Part shown: piece by piece, positions 1 to 4,793 of the stretch
Layout of the letters: the number at the start of each line of letters is the position of its first letter
Position numbering within the stretch: position 1 is the stretch's first letter
DNA from: JANNHK01 sp034408875
GTDB taxonomy: Bacteria > Actinomycetota > Acidimicrobiia > IMCC26256 > PALSA-610
DNA length: 6,932 bases
Reading direction: 5' to 3'
Assembly (NCBI GenBank): GCA_034408875.1
Contig: JAWXCJ010000218.1
Span: 1 to 6,932, forward strand
Notes under the pieces: generated by a model
What the model was told of the DNA's origin: nothing
Databases searched by the model: none
The model's input: the letters and a program-made list of their open reading frames with translations, nothing else
Program-made: the position numbers and the translations under genes

Positions 1-3000
1 GACGCGTGCTACGACGGGGGCCAGGCGACATCGGCGATCATCCGAGAACCCCGCGGACTCGTGGTCGACTCGGGCGACGACATCTTGTTCGCCGACACCG
101 ACCTGTGCCGCGTGCGCAAGATCGACACCTCGAGCGGCGTCATCACGACCGTGGTCGGCACAACCAGTGTCGGCAGCGACAACTGCGGGTCGACGGGCGA
201 CTCCGGTGCCGCCACCTCGGCGAAGCTCAGCTACCCGTGGGACCTCGCATTGGCCTCTGATGGCGACTTGTACATCGCCGATCGCGGGAACAAGAAGATC
301 CGCAAGGTCGAGGCGGGCGGCAACAGCCTGATCGACGGCAGCGACATCATCTCTACCGTCGCGGGGACCGGTTCCGCCGGTGCCTACGCGGGCGACGGTG
401 CGACCGCGACGAGCGCCCAGATGGGCGGACCGTCGTCGGTGCTCGTCACCGCCGCGAGCGTGGTGTTGATTCCCGACCCGCCCGAGAACCGTATCCGGAC
501 CATAAGCGGCTCGAACGCGGCGACGTACGCGGGAACCGGCACCTCCGGTTCGACCGGCAACTACGACACGAAGACGATCGCTCGGTTCAACGGGCCGCGG
601 TACCTGGCCGAGGACAGCTTGACCAACGTGTACGTCTCCGACACGGCGAACCACTGTGTACGGGTGATCCATACCGACGGGTCGGTCGGACCGTACGCCG
701 GCACGTGCGGGAGCTCGGGGAGCACCGGCGACGGCGGGCTCGCGACATCGGCCGCGCTGAGCAGCCCGCGCGGGCTTGCGTTCGACGACGAAGGCAGCTT
801 GTACATCGCCGACACCGGCAACAACAAGATCCGCAAGGTCACGAGGACCGGCCAAATCTCGTCCTTTGCCGGGACCGGCACCGCGGGCAACACCGGCGAC
901 GGCGGCAACGCGACGAGTGCGCTGCTGAGTGGGCCGTACGACGTTTCGTGGGACACATCCAACAGCGGCCGGTTGTTGGTCGCAGACACCGGCAACAACC
1001 GCATTCGCCGCATTATTACGAACGCAGGCAACGCGCCCGGCACCATCAGCAACATCGCGGGCGCGGCGGCGGGCACCTTGGGGAACACCGGCGACGGCGG
1101 CGGCGCGACGAGCGCGACGTTGAGCGGACCCAAAGGCGTGTACTGGTACGACAACAACAACATCTACATCGCCGACACCGGCAACAACCGCGTCCGCGCG
1201 TTCGTGGCCGGCGGCAACATCACCAACTTCGCCGGGAGCTCCGCGGGCACGGGGGGCGACACGGGTGACGGCGGCGTCCCGACGAGCGCCACGCTGAGCG
1301 CCCCCGAGGACGTTTACGCGACCGCGACGAACAACGTGTACATCGCCGACACCGGCAACAAGCGCGTCCGCCGGTACGACGGCACGAACATCATCGCGGT
1401 CTTCAGCGACGCGACCGCGAACAACTCCACGGCCGTGTTCGCCGGTGACGGCGCGGCGGCGACGTCGGGGTTGCTCAACAACCCGGTCGGCATCGGCATT
1501 ACCGGCACCGATATCTACGTCGCCGACGACGGCGACGACCGGGTACGCAAATTCGCCGTCGGCGGCAACATCTCGACGTTCGCCGGTGACGGGACCACCA
1601 CCGGCGATATCGGCGACAGCGCCGCCGCGACGGCCGCGCGGTTGGTGGATCCGGTCGACGTCGAGGTTTCCGGCTCCGACGTGTACATCGCCGAGCGCAC
1701 CGGCTACCGAATCCGTAAGGTGACGAGCGGCACCATCACGACCTACGCCGGCAACGGCAGCCCGTCGTATTCGGGCGAGACCGGTACCGCGACGGCGGCC
1801 CAACTGAATGGCGTGACGGGACTTGCCATCAACTCCACCGATCGGTACCTGTACATCTCCGATCAGGTGAACCACAAGGTCCGGTACGTCGACCACAACC
1901 CGAATCCCGACACCGTGGCCCAGCTCGTGAACCACACCACACCCTCGTACGGGATAGGTTCCACCGCGCAAGTGTTCGGCGACGGCGGCGCGGCAACGAG
2001 CGCAGCCATGTCGAACGCGTCCGATGCGGTGCGGGACACGAACGGCAACGTGTACGTCGTCGAGCGGACCACCAACCGGGTCCGCAAGATCAGCATGGGT
2101 GGTGAGGTCTCGACCTTCGCCGGTACCGGGGCGGCGGGCAACACCGGCGACGGCGGCCAGGCCACGGTGGCGCAGCTCAACGCGCCCGAGGGCATCGCGC
2201 TCGACTCGTCGAACAACGTGTACATCGCCGACACCGGCAACCATCGGGTTCGCAAGATCACGGTCTCGACCGGCGTCATCACAAACCACGCCGGCGATTC
2301 GGCCGGAACTTCAGGAAACACCGGCGACGCCGGGGCCGCGACGAGCGCCAAGTTGAGCAGCCCGCGTGGGATCATGTTCGACGAGAACGGCGACTTCTAC
2401 ATCGCCGACACCGCCAACAACCGCGTCCGCACCGTCATCGGCGGGACGATCAACAACTACGCGGGGAGTTCGGCCGGAACTGCCGGCAGCACGGGCGACG
2501 GGGGTGCGGCGACGTCGGCCCTGCTGAGCGGTCCTCGCCGGCTCGCCCGTGACCCGGGCGGAAACTTCACGTTCATCGCGGACACGGGCAACAACCGCGT
2601 TCGCCGGGTGAGCGGCGCGGGGACCATGGCGGCCTACGCGGGCAGTGGGACCGCCGGCAACGCCGACCACGCCACCGCGACCAGCGCGACCTTCGACGCC
2701 CCACGCGGCCTCGCGTGGGACGACGCCAACAGCGATCTCTACATCGCCGATACCGGCAACCACCGGATCCGCCGCGTGAACGGCGGGTCCACCCAGCATG
2801 TGGCCGGAGCGACGACCGATGTCTCGGGCGACGTCGGAAACGCGATCACTTCGACGGACTCGACCGTGCGGCTCAACGCCCCGGAGGGTGTGTTCGTCGC
2901 GATGTGGGGCACGGGAACGGGTGCCTGGATGGAGCTTTTGGTGGCCGACTCCGGCAACCATCGGATGAAACGCATCGACATCGCGAGCCTGTGGCTCACT

Positions 3001-3939
3001 CGGTTCTCGGGAACCGGCGCCGCCGGATCGTACGCGGGCGACGGCGGCCTCTACACGGCCGCGTACCTCACCTCACCTGCGGGTCTCGCACTCGACTTGA
3101 GCGACAATTTGCTCATCGCCGACCAGGGCGACCGCCGGGTCCGCAAGACCGGCGCCGTCTTCAGTTTCATTACCGTCGCCGGTGACAGCGTGACATGCAC
3201 ACCGACGACGGCGACATGTGGCGACGGGGGAGCCGCGGTGAACGCCCAGTTCGCCGACCCGGTCGACGTCGCGGTCGACGCGTCGGGCGACGTCTTCATC
3301 GCCGACGGCAGCGGTGGACGCATCCGCAAGGTCACCGCCGGCGCCGACAGCTACGTCGACGGCGAGAGCGACGACATCGTCTCGACTGTCGCCGGGACCG
3401 GGACGGCGTCGTCGACGGGCGACGGCGGCGCCGCCGGCTCGGCCACGATCAACTACCCGACTGCCGTCGCGATCTACAACAACGACCTGTACATCGTCGA
3501 GCGCGACTCGCACAAGATTCGCAAGGTCACCGCGTCGTCGAGCGGCAACACCACCGAGATCGAGGGCACCGACACCATTTCGACCGTTGCCGGGACCGGG
3601 ACCGCGTCGTCGACGGGCGACGCCGGCGCTGCGACTTCGGCCACGATCAACACCCCGCACGACGTCGCGTTCGACGGCTCGGGGAACATGTACATCGCCG
3701 AACGAAACGGTTGCCGGGTCCGCAAGGTGATCTCCGGCACCATCAGCACGATCTACGGCGGCAGCTGCGGTGCCGCCGGCGACCAGGGCGGCGCGCCCGG
3801 TGCGTACGGGCACCCGACCGCGCTGGCACTCGACTCGACGGGCAACCTCTATATCGGCGAGGGCCGCGACGGCGGAACGCTGGTCCCACCCGGGCACCGA
3901 ATCAGAAAGATCTACGAAGCCGACAGCTGGACCCCCTGA
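1..3939 (+). CDS. Giant NHL-repeat beta-propeller protein, 5'-truncated by window edge
   Basis: The frame is open from base 1 and stops at TGA 3937-3939, giving 1312 visible residues. The first codons already read as an NHL repeat, so the true start lies upstream and GTG 61 is only an internal valine. The protein is a chain of about 22 repeats with consensus GDGG-x-ATSA-x-L, then P-x-G-(L/V)-(A/Y)-x-D, then (L/V)YIADTGN-x-(R/K)-(I/V)-RK, then (I/V)-x-x-(Y/F)-AGTG. NHL repeats (named for NCL-1, HT2A and LIN-41) form beta-propellers, usually of six blades, that act mainly as binding surfaces. No signal peptide is visible because the N-terminus is missing. The C-terminus ends 10 residues after the last R-I-R-K-I strand with no membrane helix or sortase motif. 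Nine cysteines are visible, eight in local pairs, which fits an exported protein. Gene 2 follows after 73 bases. The family assignment is secure. The ligand is unknown, and I see no catalytic motif. Confidence 0.93.
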   Translation, partial: DACYDGGQATSAIIREPRGLVVDSGDDILFADTDLCRVRKIDTSSGVITTVVGTTSVGSDNCGSTGDSGAATSAKLSYPWDLALASDGDLYIADRGNKKIRKVEAGGNSLIDGSDIISTVAGTGSAGAYAGDGATATSAQMGGPSSVLVTAASVVLIPDPPENRIRTISGSNAATYAGTGTSGSTGNYDTKTIARFNGPRYLAEDSLTNVYVSDTANHCVRVIHTDGSVGPYAGTCGSSGSTGDGGLATSAALSSPRGLAFDDEGSLYIADTGNNKIRKVTRTGQISSFAGTGTAGNTGDGGNATSALLSGPYDVSWDTSNSGRLLVADTGNNRIRRIITNAGNAPGTISNIAGAAAGTLGNTGDGGGATSATLSGPKGVYWYDNNNIYIADTGNNRVRAFVAGGNITNFAGSSAGTGGDTGDGGVPTSATLSAPEDVYATATNNVYIADTGNKRVRRYDGTNIIAVFSDATANNSTAVFAGDGAAATSGLLNNPVGIGITGTDIYVADDGDDRVRKFAVGGNISTFAGDGTTTGDIGDSAAATAARLVDPVDVEVSGSDVYIAERTGYRIRKVTSGTITTYAGNGSPSYSGETGTATAAQLNGVTGLAINSTDRYLYISDQVNHKVRYVDHNPNPDTVAQLVNHTTPSYGIGSTAQVFGDGGAATSAAMSNASDAVRDTNGNVYVVERTTNRVRKISMGGEVSTFAGTGAAGNTGDGGQATVAQLNAPEGIALDSSNNVYIADTGNHRVRKITVSTGVITNHAGDSAGTSGNTGDAGAATSAKLSSPRGIMFDENGDFYIADTANNRVRTVIGGTINNYAGSSAGTAGSTGDGGAATSALLSGPRRLARDPGGNFTFIADTGNNRVRRVSGAGTMAAYAGSGTAGNADHATATSATFDAPRGLAWDDANSDLYIADTGNHRIRRVNGGSTQHVAGATTDVSGDVGNAITSTDSTVRLNAPEGVFVAMWGTGTGAWMELLVADSGNHRMKRIDIASLWLTRFSGTGAAGSYAGDGGLYTAAYLTSPAGLALDLSDNLLIADQGDRRVRKTGAVFSFITVAGDSVTCTPTTATCGDGGAAVNAQFADPVDVAVDASGDVFIADGSGGRIRKVTAGADSYVDGESDDIVSTVAGTGTASSTGDGGAAGSATINYPTAVAIYNNDLYIVERDSHKIRKVTASSSGNTTEIEGTDTISTVAGTGTASSTGDAGAATSATINTPHDVAFDGSGNMYIAERNGCRVRKVISGTISTIYGGSCGAAGDQGGAPGAYGHPTALALDSTGNLYIGEGRDGGTLVPPGHRIRKIYEADSWTP
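3382..3459 (+). repeat. Direct repeat copy A (within NHL blades 19/20 junction)
   Basis: These 78 bases match 3580-3657 at 67 of 78 positions by my count, with no gap, at a distance of 198 bases (66 codons). Both copies encode the STVAGTGTASSTGD segment followed by ATIN-x-P. The match is much closer than between other blades of this protein, which suggests a late duplication or gene conversion of one blade. Confidence 0.7.
3580..3657 (+). repeat. Direct repeat copy B (within NHL blades 20/21 junction)
   Basis: Partner of the copy at 3382-3459. Differences are mostly synonymous (ACT/ACC, GTC/GTT, ACG/ACC), with a few replacements such as Gly to Thr and Tyr to Thr. Purifying selection on a recently copied blade is a reasonable reading. 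Confidence 0.7.
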
Positions 3940-4012
3940 TCGAGGCGGATCAGCCCGATTTCACGTTCGGATACCTCAATGGGCCGCCCGGTCCGACCGA
4001 TCCTCCAAGGGC

Positions 4013-4633
4013 ATGGTGCCGATACGGACTCGCCTGGTCCTCGCCGCGCTGGGGATAGGGGTCCTCGGCGTCGGGTCGTACCTGACCGCGTCCGCGACGT
4101 TCTCGTCGCAGGCAACACCCTCGCATGCCACCGATACCGGCGACATGGAACTGGCCCTCGGCTCCGCGGGAAGCGCTGACAACCGGCTGACGATCGGCTC
4201 CACACTGAACCCGGGTGACAGTGCCCAACGCCAGGCCAAGATCACGATCGACAACGAGGGCGCCACGATGTCGGCGGTGACACTCACGACGACAGGCACC
4301 AACGGACCGCCGACGTTCGTGACCAACACGACCGACGGGCTCAAGGTGTGGATCGCGAACTGTGACCAGGCGTGGACGGAATCGGGGTCGAGTCCGAACT
4401 ACTCCTACACGTGCGGCGGAACCCAGGCCGACGTCCTCGGCACGACCGGTTCGCCGGTCCCGGTGCTCCAGACCAATGCTGCGCTCTCGAACCTCGTGCT
4501 CGACGACGGAGCGGTGAACTACCTCCGTATCCGCGTCACGTTTCCCGTGACGGCCCCAGTGTCGATGAACGGTCAAAGCTCGGACATTTCCTTCACGTTC
4601 AACGGGACGCCACGGACGGCGCAGAGCCGATAG
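4013..4633 (+). CDS. SipW-type signal peptide protein, TasA/camelysin-like secreted subunit
   Basis: The gene encodes 206 residues. The N-terminus has a short basic start (R5, R7), a hydrophobic core at residues 8-25 rich in Gly and Leu, and A-S-A-T-F-S-S at 26-32, followed by GDMELALG at 43-50. This arrangement is typical of signal sequences cleaved by SipW-type signal peptidases; cleavage after Ala28 is likely. The mature part has the L-x-PGDS motif near residues 65-70 and a D-N-E-G turn at 80-83, both seen in the TasA/CalY (camelysin) beta-sandwich family. TasA itself forms extracellular fibres in Bacillus biofilms. Cys117 and Cys134 could form one disulfide. ATG 4013 is the first usable start after the stop of gene 1. 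AAGGG at 4007-4011 lies very close to it, so GTG 4016 (spacing 4) is an alternative. No SipW peptidase gene is in the window. The signal type is well supported. Fibre formation is inference, and the protein could instead be a non-polymerising surface protein. Confidence 0.82.
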   Translation: MVPIRTRLVLAALGIGVLGVGSYLTASATFSSQATPSHATDTGDMELALGSAGSADNRLTIGSTLNPGDSAQRQAKITIDNEGATMSAVTLTTTGTNGPPTFVTNTTDGLKVWIANCDQAWTESGSSPNYSYTCGGTQADVLGTTGSPVPVLQTNAALSNLVLDDGAVNYLRIRVTFPVTAPVSMNGQSSDISFTFNGTPRTAQSR

Positions 4634-4793
4634 CCGGCGGGCCCAACGGGTGACGTTTCTTCGTCGGTCACGGTGACCTACTAGCGATTCGACCCGAAAC
4701 GATGGCTCGTTGGGCCCAGGCGGTGACCGAAGGCACCCGGCGCGACGGGTACGCGAGCCTCTACCGGGGCGGCCCCGGTGCCGATCAACAAGG
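4634..4793. promoter_or_regulatory. Intergenic region with nested inverted repeats; possible terminator or operator
   Basis: This 160-base gap between genes 2 and 3 holds a 10-base perfect inverted repeat, GGGCCCAACG at 4639-4648 and CGTTGGGCCC at 4708-4717. Between the arms is the near-palindrome GGTCAC-G-GTGACC at 4666-4678. CGGTGACC occurs at 4671-4678 and again at 4721-4728, exactly 50 bases apart. A short hairpin (GACG 4652-4655 with CGTC 4662-4665) is also possible. There is no T-rich tail after a stem, so an ordinary intrinsic terminator is not shown, and I could not identify a convincing -35/-10 promoter. The repeats may be a binding site, a weak terminator, or chance in G+C-rich DNA. 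Confidence 0.3.

Larger units (their letters stand above)
1..3921 (+). repeat. Array of about 22 coding NHL repeats (53-67 codons each)
   Basis: I located each repeat by the conserved acidic residue of the Y-I-A-(D/E) strand. Its codon starts at 94, 280, 475, 640, 811, 985, 1174, 1348, 1525, 1693, 1861, 2062, 2230, 2407, 2581, 2749, 2947, 3121, 3304, 3499, 3700 and 3859. The spacing is 53 to 67 codons, so this is a diverged protein repeat and not a clean DNA tandem repeat. Blades 5-8 and 13-17 carry the canonical ADTGN-type motif (ADTAN in 14, ADSGN in 17). Blades 9-12 and 18-22 are more diverged and often have Glu in place of Asp (AERTG, VERTT, VERDS, AERNG). Blades 2, 19 and 20 have a longer loop after R-K-V that ends in S-T-V-A-G-T-G. 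With six blades per propeller this would be between three and four propellers in the visible part. The number per propeller is inferred from the family. Confidence 0.85.

Noticed and set aside
3073..3897. Minus-strand frame of 274 codons under the NHL gene, with similar frames at 561-1163, 1863-2375 and 2311-2961
   Set aside because: All lie opposite well-supported NHL codons in G+C-rich DNA, where stop codons are rare. None shows a recognisable domain.
3770..4012. Longer N-terminus for the SipW-type protein, starting at ATG 3770 inside the NHL gene
   Set aside because: The extra 81 residues are an Arg/Pro-rich shadow of the NHL codons and would bury the signal sequence. The signal peptide begins naturally at ATG 4013 or GTG 4016.
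3940..4012. Promoter or terminator in the 73-base gap between genes 1 and 2
   Set aside because: I saw no convincing -35/-10 pair and no stable stem followed by a T run.
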